64,000 nt of DNA from Nymphaea colorata (GCF_008831285.2 NC_045141.1:1862001-1926000), one strand, 5' to 3'; counted from the stretch's first letter, positions 34,354 to 46,322 are shown. Notes: generated by a model from the sequence alone, not told the origin. Program-made: numbers and translations.

Positions 34354-35923
34354 TTGTCACAAAAAACGCAGTTTTTTTTTTAAAAAACGTGTATCATACG
34401 TCAAAAACGTCTCAACACGTTTAAAAATAAAAGATGCGTATAAAACGCATTTTATACGCGTCTTCCGTTCTTTTAAAGACACCAAGTGAGTTTTTTAAAA
34501 TATGGCACGCGTGTAATATTTGTAAAAGAATTGTTTTTTTTAAACTTGGACGCTCCTTTTAATGGCAAAAACGTCTTTTTAGAGGAAAAGAGGGCTTACG
34601 TTAACTTCCCGCCGTCCTCTCCTTCGTCTCCTTTGTTCTCATCGAGTGAACTGTGAAGACTGAAGAGGGCATTGTTAAGAGGGGACACCGAACGGACGAG
34701 CGGTGAGAGGGGGTCGACGGGAGTCGCCGAGGCTGACGAAAATCATCATCTCTCTTGCGGTGGTGGGAAGATTTTTTCTTCGTTTCGACTGAGTAACAAT
34801 TTTGTTCTTTGTTTGTATATACTTTTATTCGTTATCTTTCATTTTTAAAGTATGAGCATGGTTGTTTCATATCAATAATTCTTTCTCTGTGAAGGGCAAC
34901 CAATAAAAGAGTCGCAAGTGTCCCTTCAATAAATTGAGGAACTTTTGAGGACATGGGAAGAGTTTATTAACTTTATTTCCCTGAATTTTTACGTTGGCAA
35001 ATTGTTTCAGAGGTGTACCTAAAATTTGTTTCTTATCTAGTCATTTTTCAATGTTTTTTTTTAATTTCTCATTTATTTTATTTTTATATAATTGTTAGAA
35101 TTATTTATTTATTTTTTAAAAATTTGCCATCTTTTTTTCGTTTTATTCCTGAGATATACAACTTTGCCGTATTATACCCGTTTTTTTCCTCGCCGTATTA
35201 TACCCGTACACATTTTTTGTGACAATGAGTACACCTCTGAAACAATTTGCCAACATAAAAATTCAGGGAAATAAAGTTAATAAACTCTTCCCATGTCCTC
35301 AAAAGTTCCTCAATTTATTGAAGGGACACTTGCGACTCTTTTATGGTTGCCCATCACAGAGAAAGAATTATTGATATGAAACCACCATGCTCATACTTTA
35401 AAAATGAAAGATAACGAATAAAAGTATATACAAACAAAGAACAAAATTGTTACTCAAGCTGAGTACAAACAAAGAACAAAATTGTTACTCAAGCTGAGTA
35501 ACAATTTTGTTCTTTGTTTGTATATACTTTTATTCGTTATCTTTCATTTTTAAAGTATGAGCATGGTTGTTTCATATCAATAATTCTTTCTCTGTGAAGG
35601 GCAACCATCGCAAGTGTCCCTTCAATAAATTGAGGAACTTTTGAGGACATGGGAAGAGTTTATTAACTTTATTTCCCTGAATTTTTACGTTGGCAAATTG
35701 TTTCAGAGGTGTACCTAAAATTTGTTGCTTATCTAGTCATTTTTCAATGTTTTTTTTTTAAATTTCTCATTTATTTTATTTTTATATAATTGTTAGAATT
35801 ATTTATTTATTTTTTAAAAATTTGCCGTCTTTTTTCCGTTTTATTCCCGAGATATACAACTTTGCCATATTATATCTGTTTTTTTCCTCGCCGTATTATA
35901 CCCGTACACGTTTTTTGTGACAA
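34354..35923. mobile_element. TIR/foldback element with three copies of one unit, in intron 1
   Basis: The ends are TTGTCACAAAAAACG at 34354 and its inverse CGTTTTTTGTGACAA ending at 35923. A second copy of the right end (ATTTTTTGTGACAA) stops at 35225, so 34354-35225 looks like one full copy. The AT-rich unit with GTATGAGCATGGTTGTTTC occurs forward at about 34785-35215, inverted at 35226-35491 and forward again from 35495. Flanks TTAAGAGCAT and AAAGAGTCAT are similar but not identical, so the target duplication is uncertain. The super-family is not clear; a Mutator-like or foldback element is most likely. No transposase was seen. Confidence 0.65.
35226..35715. repeat. Long inverted repeat (hairpin), arms about 220-260 bp
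   Basis: The innermost 27 bp on each side of a 3-base loop (AGC, 35492-35494) pair perfectly: ACAAACAAAGAACAAAATTG... at 35465-35491 with ...CAATTTTGTTCTTTGTTTGT at 35495-35521. The left arm has one extra 35-bp tandem copy of this part, then pairing continues outward to GGTGTAC near 35715. As part of an intron transcript it would fold to long double-stranded RNA. Confidence 0.85.
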
Positions 35924-36239
35924 AAGAGTCATGGGTATTTTTGTATATTATTTGGATCTGGATTTGGATCCAGTTTTGATTACGTTCATGTTGTTTGTAC
36001 ATGTTCTGTGTGTTATTTTTAATACCCAATCAGTGTGAGGGTACTGTTGTAATTAGGAAAAAGCCCTAACATTAATACAAACTACAAAGTTTCTGCCGCA
36101 ATCCCTATCATTGAATGTGTGTTTTGTGGCTGAGTTCCTGTCCTCTTCTCTCTCTTTTTGTAAGACAGACTTTCAAAAATCCTAATAATATGATCTCCAT
36201 GTGGATGATGTTGACGAAATGTGAAGGTGGTAAGATGAT

Positions 36240-36420
36240 TAGGGATGTTCAATGAGTTGAGTTGGCTCGACCTGGACTCGCTTGGCTAAGTTCAACTTGA
36301 GCTTGACTCATTTAATAAACGAGTTGAGTTCAAGTTTAGAAATAGACTCGCTTAAATAAACAACTTGAGCTTGAGTTGGGAAGGCTCCTCTCGGTTAAAC
36401 TCGTTTAAGCTCGTGATACT
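36240..36420. repeat. Isolated hAT-1-like terminus with subterminal words
   Basis: TAGGGATGTTCAATGAGTTG resembles the hAT-1 end TAGGGCTGCACACGAGCCG and is followed by GGCTCGAC, GAGCTTGACTC, CGAGTTGAG and AACTCGTTTAAGCTCG words. No mate end or transposase was seen, so this is probably a decayed end of a related element. Confidence 0.45.
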
Positions 36421-36595
36421 CATGGTAAGAGAATAACTAAAATATGTTTTACATTATTGTCAAAAAAGGAAGTTGTTTTAGTGGACACACTTGTGAGTCG
36501 CAAAAGGTAGGGACAAAGTTCAAGTCACCTTGTTTTTGCTTTCAAATGAATATTGTCTTTATACCTTTTTCACAGAAAGCTAATATACTTAAAAG

Positions 36596-37626
36596 CTACG
36601 ATGTCAAAGTGCCAAGGTGCTGTCTGGGTGCCAAGCAGCAGCTAGCGCCTAGGCAAAAAAGGCGACCAATTTTTTTTGTTTTATTTTTTTAGTTATGATA
36701 ATATGTCAAGTTATTTTGATTAACTATTACTAGTATTTGAAATGTGGAGAGTAATAATATAACAATCATAATCAACTTATACAATCAAAATTAATTGACT
36801 TCATTGAATATGCAAAATTAATAAAGTAAGTATAATACACATTACATATTACAGTATATAACAGTATACATATTCCTAAAGCAGTATATAACAATATAAT
36901 ACATATTACATATTACATTATGTTACAGAACCATAAACAGAATACATATAACAGTTTAAACAGTCAGTCATATATACTACTAGTATATAACAGAAATTAC
37001 TTCAGAGACAGTCATATAACGGAAAGAGAAACATTACAAATTAACAATTCAAACAGAAATCAGAAACATATATAACACAGATAGACTATTTACATAATCT
37101 ATTTATATATAAGTTATATAATATTACAGGTATAGCAAACTGTGCTTAAAGAACACTAATATAATAAAAGGACTAATAGTACATAATAATATACAAATAA
37201 GTACATAACAGTAACAATACATATAAGTGCACGACCATACTAATGTATACGTATAATAGGTATCACAATACTACACATTATATAACAGACTAACAGTATA
37301 TACATATAATAGTATGCATATAACAGCATAATCATAACAATACATAAAAAATATGTAATCAATACAAAATAAAGTACATAACAATATATATTCAATGCGC
37401 AGTACAATATATAACTATATAAATCTTTAACAATTTCTAAAATTCTGTTTCATAACCAATTAAAAACCTTTAATTGAAAGGGAAGGTGACGTTTCACTTT
37501 CCCATGGACTACGTATGTTGGTGCCAACACATATCCCGTCGCCTAAGTGGTGGACTTAGGTGATGGGTTTGGCCTCAAGCTTAGTCCATGCCTAAGTGTG
37601 GCTTAGGCAATGCCTTTACAACGTAG
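36596..37626. mobile_element. Non-autonomous hAT-like element, 1031 bp, in intron 1
   Basis: The ends are CTACGATGTCAAAGTGCC at 36596 and the inverse of CTACGTTGTAAAGGCATTGCC at 37626. The flanks CTTAAAAG (36588-36595) and CTAAAAAG (37627-37634) match 7 of 8, a hAT-sized duplication. Near both ends are TAGGC/GCCTA words. The interior 36700-37440 is over 70% A+T with reiterated ACATATTACA and AGTATATAACA words and no ORF. Confidence 0.65.
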
Positions 37627-37795
37627 CTAAAAAGGGAGCATATAATTTAAAGAGAATGAAAATATATAAATATGGTATAAAAGTATCTCTTATAACAAAT
37701 AAGGTATAAAAGTAAGTATCTCTTGTAACAGAATCAAAATGTTTTCCCCCAAAGATTTTTCTCCAAGGTTATTGATTCCTTATACAAGAGACCGT

Positions 37796-37851
37796 GAGAG
37801 AGAGCAAGAGCAAGCGAGAGATAGAGATAGAGATAGAGATAGAGATAGGAA
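37796..37851. repeat. GAGATA-type hexamer repeat
   Basis: About five tandem AGAGAT units follow a GAGAGAGCAAGAG stretch in intron 1. Confidence 0.9.
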
Positions 37852-38066
37852 AATGTAAAACCAGTTTTGAAGTTGGATGTCAATGTTATGTCAAGTTTGA
37901 AAAACTATTGGAAGAAGTTAATGTGAAAATATAAGTAATAAAGGTCTATATATATTAAAATTATAATAAATTCATTTTCAAATAAAGCAAAAGTGAAATG
38001 CTGAACTGAAATCTGAAAAGGGAAAAAAAAAATTCTATAAACGTAGACATGGAAGGGTCTGCCATT

Positions 38067-38107
<41 letters not shown>
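38067..38107. repeat. Compound (TG)n(AG)n microsatellite
   Basis: About 7 TG units run into about 14 AG units, 475 bp before exon 2 of the methyltransferase gene. The overlapping short ORFs on both strands are artefacts. Confidence 0.95.
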
Positions 38108-38111
<4 letters not shown>

Positions 38112-38581
38112 TTTTGGTAGGGGACATTTTTTATTAAAAAACTTAAAAAGGGTTAAAGATGTGAAAAGAAACGGTGAACCTGTGGAAGGGAGAAACAAAA
38201 GGTCTTCATTTATAGCGACATGTCCAAATGATTTGGCTTGGAATCAGGTTCTGGAGCAATGAGTAGCTGCCATTTATGTTGTATCAGGAGCTAAGTTCTT
38301 GGTGATTTCTATATAATTTAATATCTTTATCTATTTTTCCTTTATGGTTGTGCAGGCTTCATTCTCTTGTTATGCATGTGATTTATCATTGTTTGGATGA
38401 TGGCCTTTGAGGATGCCTGTGGAGTTACTTCTCGTGTTTGTCGTTTCAATAATGAGGAACTGGTTTAATCATTTTGTTTTTTTTCTTTCATATTTTGGTC
38501 AGCAATTGGAAAATCTTATAATATATTCCTGGATTTTAGACAAGATTGTTTATATTTGTGCTTTTGTATTTTGCTATTTAG

Positions 38582-38683
38582 GAGAGGGGTTGTGACATAT
38601 GTGGCATAGAGATAGTTGATGGCGCTACAGCTGTGCATGAGCATCCTTTCAAGAGAAGTACTGCATTTATACTTGGCAATGAG
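38582..38683 (+). CDS. SpoU/TrmH-family RNA 2'-O-methyltransferase, exon 2
   Basis: The exon is exactly 34 codons between acceptor CTATTTAG and donor GAG|GTAACT, phase 0 at both ends. It reads ERGCDICGIEIVDGATAVHE, HPFKRSTAF, ILGNE. The last part opens SpoU motif 2 (LGNE then GTGL across the next junction), which contacts S-adenosylmethionine. Intron 1 before it is 5832 bp (32750-38581) and has gained at least two transposons. The exon is much too short for ORF listing and was found by motif reading. Confidence 0.9.
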
Positions 38684-39073
38684 GTAACTTTTCATGCTAT
38701 TTCAGGGACATGCTTGTCTCCATTTCTTCTCCAAAAGATGCTCTACCCAAGAGACAACATTTCACTAGTCTGTATCGATTGTCAGTGACAGTATTTTTTT
38801 TTTCTTTTAATATGCCAATAGAGTATATAGATTGTCAGTGATCATAAACAAGGATGACTAAAGCCTACTTAGAGATTTATCATCAAGGGTTCGGTTGGAA
38901 CCTCCATGGACACTGAAAGTGCTGACATAAACAAGTAGTCTTTTGTACTGAAACTTCCAAGCGATCTCCTTGTACAAGCCTTAATAGGGTCACTCTCTGA
39001 AAAAGCTTTAGGTACCTTTATTTTGTTCAATGATTTATTTATTTGTATTGACTAGTTATTTTCTCTTCATCAG

Positions 39074-39200
39074 GGTACTGGTCTTTCAAGTAAGGAATGT
39101 GAGATTTGTGATTTCTTTGTTTATATCCCACAGTATGGTTGCGGAACTGCTTCCTTAAATGTCACTATAGCTGCATCTATTGTACTGCACCACTTTGGAG
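39074..39200 (+). CDS. SpoU/TrmH-family RNA 2'-O-methyltransferase, exon 3 (gene continues beyond the window)
   Basis: The exon lies between CATCAG and G|GTATTG and is 42 codons plus one base, so intron 3 is phase 1. It reads GTGLSSKECEICDFFVYIPQ, YGCGTASLNVTIAASI, VLHHFG. The SLNVTIAASI block is SpoU motif 3, whose Asn-containing loop belongs to the knot and cofactor pocket. Plant homologues continue with a short VWAG-type tail, which I could not find up to 64000. The final exon is therefore beyond the window and intron 3 is at least 24.8 kb, 23.1 kb of it the Copia-C nest. Exons 1-3 together give 155 codons with no lesion. Confidence 0.9.
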
Positions 39201-40041
39201 GTATTGCTCTTGTTGCTTTATCAATTGATTGCTAGATATCTCTTAATTTTGGTCATGATATTAAAATAGTCAAGCAGTACCTTTACTCCCTAAACCTCTA
39301 TGTGTTTGTGTTATGTGATAGATCCTTCCACTTGAAGCATTGGAGCATGTCATTTGATGCACAGTCACAACTTTTGATACAAGATCCTGCATATATTGGC
39401 TGATATCAAACAGAAATATTAGTTTGATGGATGATTAAAAACATATTTTCCTTTTTAAGCAGTCAGATTTCTTAACTAAATATCCACAGATCTTGATGCT
39501 CTCTCCCTTTTGAGCTACATTTCCATGATTCCTTATCTTCTTCATCCACAAAATGTAGTATAAGTGTATAACTGCTCTTAAAAAATTTTGATTTTTTCAA
39601 ATTTCAAATTTCAAGTCTCAAATCTCTTTTCCTGGTAGAAAATCCCGTCAGTTTAACATTGGTTGGTATGTGGACTTCACTACCTTAGGTGTTAAATAGG
39701 TTTATTTAATTTTTTTTTTCCTTTTTGAGATAGGATTGCCAAGCTGAGGGTTTGGCAGGCACACTTACCAGTGCAAGTAGGTGTGTAACAATGATCTGTT
39801 TAACGTAGGATTGCCAAGCTAGGGTCAGTCAGGCCATAAATTTTTATATTGTTTTTATGTTCCCCTTCAGCTCTGTTCAATGTGTATAATCTATTTCCTA
39901 TAAAGTTTTATCCACAAAATCATTTCATTACAGCTTAGTGAAATGAAATTCTGATAGCCGTAGTTGAAGTAACTTTGTCAAGGAGCCAAATTTGCTTTTA
40001 TTTTATTAGCAAATAACATAGCACATCCACAAATAGTCATG
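39201..40041 (+). other. Methyltransferase intron 3, left part
   Basis: T-rich intron sequence with two near-copies of the word AGGATTGCCAAGCT (39733 and 39807). There is no coding frame. Copia-C interrupts it at 40047, after the target site AGAAC. Confidence 0.7.
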
Positions 40042-40046
40042 AGAAC

Positions 40047-40239
40047 TGTTCAAATGTCTTTAATAGTTGTTTTGAGTTCTTATGGAATATTAGAAGGTTA
40101 GAGAGTGTGTGTTTAATGTTTTCCTATTTTGTTTGGACTATCATTGTAATTTTGTTTCTAGTAGCCCTAATCTGTTTTAATCTTGAGATTAGGGTAAGTT
40201 AATGTAAGTTTTCATGATTTTTCTTCTCCCACTATAACA
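40047..40239 (+). repeat. Copia-C 5' LTR
   Basis: Starts TGTTCAAATGTC and ends CACTATAACA, next to the degenerate primer site. Its best anchors with the 3' LTR are TAGCCCTAATC and TTAGGGTAAGTTAATGTAAG. Confidence 0.9.
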
Positions 40240-40589
40240 TGGTACCAAAGTGGGTTCGATCCTAACGCTGGCGGCCAGGTCAGTTTTTTTTTCGGTGGCT
40301 CTTTCTGGTGACTCTTCCTCTCTCTTCTTCCTCTCCTTCTGTCTTCCCTTTTCTCGTCTTCTTCCTCCTCCCTACTGCCTGTTGGCTGGTGGAGTAAAAA
40401 CTGCATGGAGGAGGAGCTGATCACGCCTATGAGGAACGCGTGATTAGATCCTCAAGTAGACCATATATAGCAGATATGGTCTATTACTGCTGATGATCGT
40501 TGAGATGAACTGTCACTACTACTGATCGTGGAACAACAAGATGTGGACTTGTCGTTTGTGATGTTGCGGGGGTTAGAAGAAGCATAAAC

Positions 40590-43545
40590 GGTCACACCCC
40601 GACCTTTTGACACTCAAACATTTTTTTTTTCTAAACATCAAACATCGAGGTGCGGCTACACAACAGTTCAAAAGAGATGAGCCAAGCAATTCAAAACAAT
40701 GGGGCGAACTTTCATTTATATAATCATTTCAATTCATACAAAATCATATCTATGTATAACAAAAATGCCCCAGACTATATAATTGATGCCTAACAAAAAC
40801 AAGACATCAATAAAACCAAAATAAGACGCGCCGGCACTACAAAAGACACATCCCAAAACCTCCCCAGTAGGACGTGAGTGAAGCCATCTGCTCAACCTGC
40901 TGCCTCGGATCTGCCAAAACCTGAAAAAGAAACAACTGAAGGCTTCGCAGTATGGCAACAAGCTAGGAAAATACCAAACCCTCTTAGATAGAGCTCAAAT
41001 CAGAAAACAATTATCAAAATCATTCATCATCATGTCGTGCCAGAGCACGACATGTACAAGCCACTCAATGGCCACAGTACACAGTTTCAATCACATGCTT
41101 TCACATCAATCACATGCACATCAATCACGTACAATCATATACATTACATTTTCATTGACTTTAGTGAATTGACAGTTCCTGTGGGTGCAACACAGACACG
41201 TGCACACCATGGGCGGCCTACAGCCGGGAGACAACCCCTGTGGTGGCCCATAACAGTATGAATCCATTTCATCTGCTGCAGCAGTAGAGCACTCATCCAT
41301 GGATGTGTGAAGTCCAAGGAGAGATACTCAGCCTTTCCTAGGACACCCAGGTTGGGAAGGCGGGAGCCCAACGCTCCAAGCACAACACAACAGTACCCTG
41401 GGGCTTTGCACCGTCTGCGCTCCGACAGGTGAGACCAGTGGCGAGAACGGGACGTCTCCCAAACACACAGGCACATCCCACTGGCCTCTCATCTCTTAAT
41501 CATTCATTATTATCATTAGAAGAATGTATTCACAGATTGACTGGCTAGCTCATGAGGTTGGTACACTTCACGAGTGCACCCACACCTCCAAATGCCTCCA
41601 CACGAGGTCTACTCATAACACTAATAGTCATAACTAGTCGTCATACAATATGGGTACAATTACCCTTCAATCCATTCATTTGCATTATTGCCCACAACAA
41701 TGAATATGCAACAAAACACAACATTCGTATCAATTATCACATCAATCATATCTTTGAAAAACTTAGCCAAACCACAGAGAGTAGTCTCGATCTGCGATTG
41801 ACTCGTAGCTGTCCTATGCAGTTATCATTCTATGATGCTTTCTAATGCATAATTGGGGTCGAGGAGACACTCGACTCGATACTCCGCTTCATCTGTCCTA
41901 AAGAGATATCAATTGTAGCATGCACATGCAAATGCGTAACCTTTTCAAAACAACTACTAATAACCTTTCAAGACAATTCATATCGTATATCAACGCATGA
42001 ACAAACATACATATACTCATTCACAAGACAATCAATCAAGTCACATCACAATCCTAGGATCCCATGATCCTAGGAGCACACAATCACCCATTTGCCCAAG
42101 CATGGATTTGCCTGGAATGGCGCCATACCTGTGGCGCGCTCACAAAACTCTTCAAAATTCCTCGAGCTGCGAACTCAAGGTCGACGGGACGAGCCCGGTG
42201 TACCTGCAGACATAAACAAAAGGTAAGGCTTCTACTAGATACCTAACCAATTCAAACAAATACAAAACAAAATCCTTGTGGCACGTGTCATTGCCTCCAG
42301 AGGGTGTCGGGTAGTGTCGACCAACAAGCTCTCCAAAAGACCTCTTCCTTACATCTCTACGTTGCCACCAACATTAAAACCCAAAGTCATCAATCCATCC
42401 ACCACTAATGCCTTTCTCGCAACTTTCTTTAATCAAGGCGTCAACCCCGAAGACACCTCCAACTTACGTACCCTTTCCTTACTTAACTCCAAGACGCACC
42501 CGTTCACAAAAACGTGTGCTACAAGCTCACTAAAACAGTCATAAATCTTCCCCACAACCACACAATCTCTACCATGCTTCCCTATTACCTCGAAAATCAA
42601 CATCATGCTTAAATGATCATTATAGGCATTAATCAACGCTTTCTAACATAATCCTAAACTTTCCCCCAAAAACAAAATCGCTAACATGCGTCCCAAAACT
42701 TCAATTCTAAGCCCTAGCATGCTCAAACAATAATTATACTAGCTCTAATAGGTAATATTCAATAATTTGAGCTTAATTAGGCCTTGCTCACCCCAATCTA
42801 AGCGTCCAAACTGCTGCAACCCTTCTAGCAGCCACTTCACGCGTCCGGTCAAGTGCCAATGCCCAAGATTGCTTGCTGCCGCTGCTCACCACACGCCCTA
42901 CCTGCTGGTAAGAGAGGAAAAAGCGTCCCCAACTGCAATCCGACCCAAAAAGCCATAAATGAGTCAACAATCGTCCAAATGAAGTTCAAAACAGAATCTG
43001 TCATTAGGAGAGACCCACGGTAGTAGTGGGAAAAGCTGAAATGAAAGAGAGAAAGGGGCGCTGACAGAGAGGGGAGACAACGAGAGAGGGAGGGTTCAGA
43101 TAAAAAAGGGGTAAAATGGTAGAGGGAAGGGGAAATCAAGCGGGGCAATGGAAGATATGGTGAAGAGGAGACAGACGGGACGAAGAGGGGGCTTTAGCAG
43201 AGAGGGAGAGGAAGAAAACGTGCGGCAGGGGGGTGCTGTCGAAGGAGGGAGAGGCTGCGTGGGAGAAAGGAGAAGAAGCAGACAGAGAGGGTGAGAGAGA
43301 GAGAGCTTACCACGTTGCCGCCGTCGCCACCGCCGTCGCTGTCGTCGCCGTCGCCGCTGCTCCACACACCGTCCTCGATCTTCACTGTGTTGGTCGTAGC
43401 AGGCGAAGAGGGAAAACGACGAAGGAAAGGGGAAAAGAGGAAGGCGAGACGGGCTGCGGCGTCGGCTCCTCACGCGTGTGGGGCTCGGGTCCGGGTCTGG
43501 ACCCTGACTCGACCCGTTTTGCCAAAACAAAAGCCGAACGTTACA
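40590..43545 (-). repeat. Gypsy-2 3' LTR, 2956 bp
   Basis: On the minus strand it begins TGTAACGTTCGGC (43545) and ends GGTGTGACC at 40590, where the final CA has become CC. It matches the Gypsy-1 LTR in order. Purine/pyrimidine-biased parts at 43020-43300 and GCCGCCGTCGCC triplets at 43316-43355 open spurious ORFs on both strands. The GGGTC/GACCC inverted motif lies at about 43486-43521, near the LTR start. Confidence 0.92.
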
Positions 43546-43590
43546 TCCTACCCTCAAAAGAAATTTCGTCCTCGAAATTTAGATCATACC

Positions 43591-43863
43591 TCAGTGCAAG
43601 AACAAGTGCGGATATTTCTTCTGCATGTCCTCCTCAGGTTCCCATGTGCTCTCCTTCAATCCATGGTACTGCCATTCCACTTTCACTAAAGGAATTCTCT
43701 TAATGCGAAGCACTTGCTCTCTATGATCCACAATTCTGATAGGTTTCTCTTCCATTGTTAGATCATCTTGCACCTGAATACCTTGAAAATCAATCACATG
43801 TGTCGGATCTGGTACGTACTTTCGAAGCATGGAAACATAAAAAACGTCATGAACATGACTCAA
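43591..43863 (-). pseudogene. Gypsy-2 chromodomain tail
   Basis: The 90-codon frame starts MSHVHDVFYVSMLRKYVPDP and carries VKVEWQYHGLKESTWEPEED and KKYPHLFLH. The aromatic cage residue W in STWE is kept here, unlike in Gypsy-1. This domain is the C-terminal integrase extension of chromoviruses. The integrase frame overlaps it by four bases, and the part between them (the GPF region) is lost. Confidence 0.85.
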
Positions 43864-44501
43864 GTCTGCACTTGGTCGGTGTAGTGTTGCAATACTAAAG
43901 GGTTTTCAATCTTACCATCACCCAATTTGGTCCAACAAATTGGCGATCTGCACGGTCTTCCATACAAAGCCTCAAAAGGTGTCATCCCAATACTAGAGTG
44001 GTAACTGTTGTTATATGCAAATTCTGCCAGTTTCACATGTTTATCCCATTCTCCTTTCCACTCTAAGACACAAGCACGCAACATGTCTTCTAAGGTCTGA
44101 ATGGTCCTCTTAGATTGCCCATTCGTTTGGGGGTGGAATGCTGTACTTAGCCTAAGCTTGGTACCCAATGCCTTCTGCAGTTGCCCCCAAAACCTAGAGG
44201 TGAAACGTGGATCTCGATCCGAAATGATAGACTTTGGCACTCCATGCAATCTTACTATCTTGCCAATATATAACTCTACGAGACTTTCCAATGACTGACT
44301 GATTTTGATTGGCAGAATATGGGCAGACTTCGTAAGTCGATCAACAATCACCCATATGACATCATGTTGTCTTCGGGTGTGAGGCAATTCAACCACAAAA
44401 TCCATCGTAATATCTTCCCATTTCCACAATGGGATATCTATTCTCTGCAACAAGCCTCCTAGCCGTTGATGCTCTGCTTTACCTGTTGGCAAACTAAGCA
44501 C
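43860..44501 (-). pseudogene. Gypsy-2 integrase core
   Basis: The 213-codon frame has [20 protein letters not shown] with the first catalytic Asp, SIISDRDPRFTSRFW with the second, and [19 protein letters not shown], where the usual catalytic Glu of QSER is Lys. It then has YNNSYHSSIGMTPFEALYGR. The Glu to Lys change at the third DDE position should abolish strand transfer. The frame then runs out at LQHYTDQVQT, after which a deletion leads to the chromodomain tail. Confidence 0.88.
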
Positions 44502-45385
44502 TTTGCCACATATTCTGCAATTTCACGCTTCATTCCAGGCCATAAAAAATTTTTCTTCATATCCTGAAACATCTTTGTACTGCCAGGATGAATAGAAAAC
44601 TTAGATTTGTGAGCTTCATCAAGCAACTGACGCTTCACCTCTTCATCCTTAGGAACCCACAATCTCTGTCGAAACCGCAATGAACCATCTTCATCTTGAT
44701 GCCAAAGAGAATCGGTCTTCTGGCTTTCTTCCATGTTCTTAGCAAACTCTAGATCTTCCTTTTGCTTCATTACAAGTTCTTCCATCAAAGGATGTCGTAT
44801 CAAGGCCGTCATCGTTGCTTTGTTCTCATCGCAGAGGTAAGGCTGCCAAACTATCACATCTTGCAATAATGTCCAAGAACGGGTCAACATGCTGCACATT
44901 GTTGCCTTGGCATGTCTGCTCAACGCATCTGCCACCACTTTTGCTTTGCCTGGGTGATATAATATGGTAAAATCATAATCCTTTAGGTATTCAATCCATC
45001 TACTTTGCCTCAAGTTGAGATCCTTTTGAGAGAATATATACTTCAAGGACTTGTGATCTGTAAACACCTCAAATGTTGCACCATAGAGATAGTGTCTCCA
45101 CATCTTCAATGCGAACACAACTGCTCCCAACTCCAAATCATGAGTGGGATAGTGTTGCTCATGGGCCTTCAACTGCCTTGATGCATAGGCCACCACACGA
45201 CCATGCTGCATCAACACACAACCATATCCGATCCCCGAAGCATCTGTGTACACCACAAAACTGGAATGACCTGATGGAAGCGTCAGAATAGGGGCAGAAG
45301 TAAGCTTGTCCTTCAGAGTTTGAAAACTCTTCTCACACTCTTCATTCCAAACAAACTTCACTCCTTTTCTCAATAGCTTAGTCAT
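44459..45385 (-). pseudogene. Gypsy-2 RNase H and integrase zinc finger
   Basis: The 308-codon frame starts [20 protein letters not shown]. RNase H shows [32 protein letters not shown] and [10 protein letters not shown] with its acidic residues, and ends LSRHAK. The integrase HHCC finger follows with [19 protein letters not shown] and [11 protein letters not shown]. The frame changes at 44501, just at the core. This block is what Gypsy-1 has lost. Confidence 0.9.
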
Positions 45386-45427
45386 GGGCGTAGCTATTTT
45401 CGAAAAGTCTTGTATGAACCTGCGATA

Positions 45428-46320
45428 TTATCCAGCCAATCCCAAAAAGCTTCTAACCTCAGTTACACTGTAAGGTGTCCTCCAGTCCTGTACAGCCGAC
45501 ACCTTAGCCGGATCGACAGACACACCATCCTTTGATATTACATGACCCAGAAAGTTTACATTCTCTAGCCAAAATTCACATTTTGAATATTTGGCATAAA
45601 GCTTATGCTTGCGCAAAAGGCCCAACACTCTTCTCAAGTGGTCTCTATGCTCTGCCTCACTTTCTGAGTACACCAAGATATCATCAACAAAAACAATAAC
45701 AAATCGATCCAAGAACTCTTGGAAAACCCGATTCATGAGGTCCATGAACGCTACGGGAGCATTGGTCAACCCAAAAGGCATGACCCTGAATTCATAGTGC
45801 CCATATCTAGTTCGAAAAGCAGTCTTAGAAACATCTTCCTCCCGTATCAAGAGTTAATGGTACCCTGCCCTCAGATCGATCTTGGAGAAAACCTTTGCAT
45901 TCTTAAGCTGATCAAACAAGTCTTCAATTCTTGGAAGCGGATACTTATTCTTGATGGTGACTTGATTCAACATGCGATAATCGATACACAAACGCATTGT
46001 CCCATCTTTCTTCTTCACAAACAATACAGGTGCTCCCCAAGGTGACACTAGGTCGGATGAAGCCCTTGTCCAAGAGCTCCTGCAGTTGCTTCTTCAACTT
46101 TTCTAACACTGTTGGTGCCATACGATAGGGTGCCTTAGAAATGGGAGTTGTCCCTGGCAACAACTCTATCTTGAACTCCACTTCTCGAGTTGGAGGCAAA
46201 CATGACAATTCCTCAGGAAACACATCAGGGTACTCACTCACAACGGCAACATCTTGCAACCTCCCCGGTTCAGTCTCATTGATCAACACGTTGATCAAGA
46301 AAGCAACGCTTTCATTTTCT
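45428..46320 (-). pseudogene. Gypsy-2 reverse transcriptase
   Basis: From right to left, 46049-46320 is the spacer and RT start (PDVFPEELSCLPPTREVEFK). The part 45854-46048 has [20 protein letters not shown] and KIDLRAGYH. The part 45428-45850 has [18 protein letters not shown] and [14 protein letters not shown] with the catalytic FVDD. An in-frame stop at about 45851-45853 and one indel near 46045 split it. It reads directly into the 5' LTR stub at 46323. Confidence 0.9.
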
Positions 46321-46322
46321 AA

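Noticed and set aside
35930-36172. Possible solo LTR (TGGGTATTTTTG ... GTAAGACA)
   Set aside because: It has an LTR-like AAAAAGCCCTAAC block and TG/CA ends, but flanks do not match as a target duplication and no second copy is in the window.
36596-37440. Centromere-like or origin-like AT-rich repeat
   Set aside because: The AT-rich words are irregular, with no fixed period, and lie inside a TIR-bounded element.
43096-43703. 153- and 156-codon ORFs on opposite strands
   Set aside because: They sit in the purine-biased and GCC-triplet part of the Gypsy-2 LTR and mirror each other; no conserved domain.
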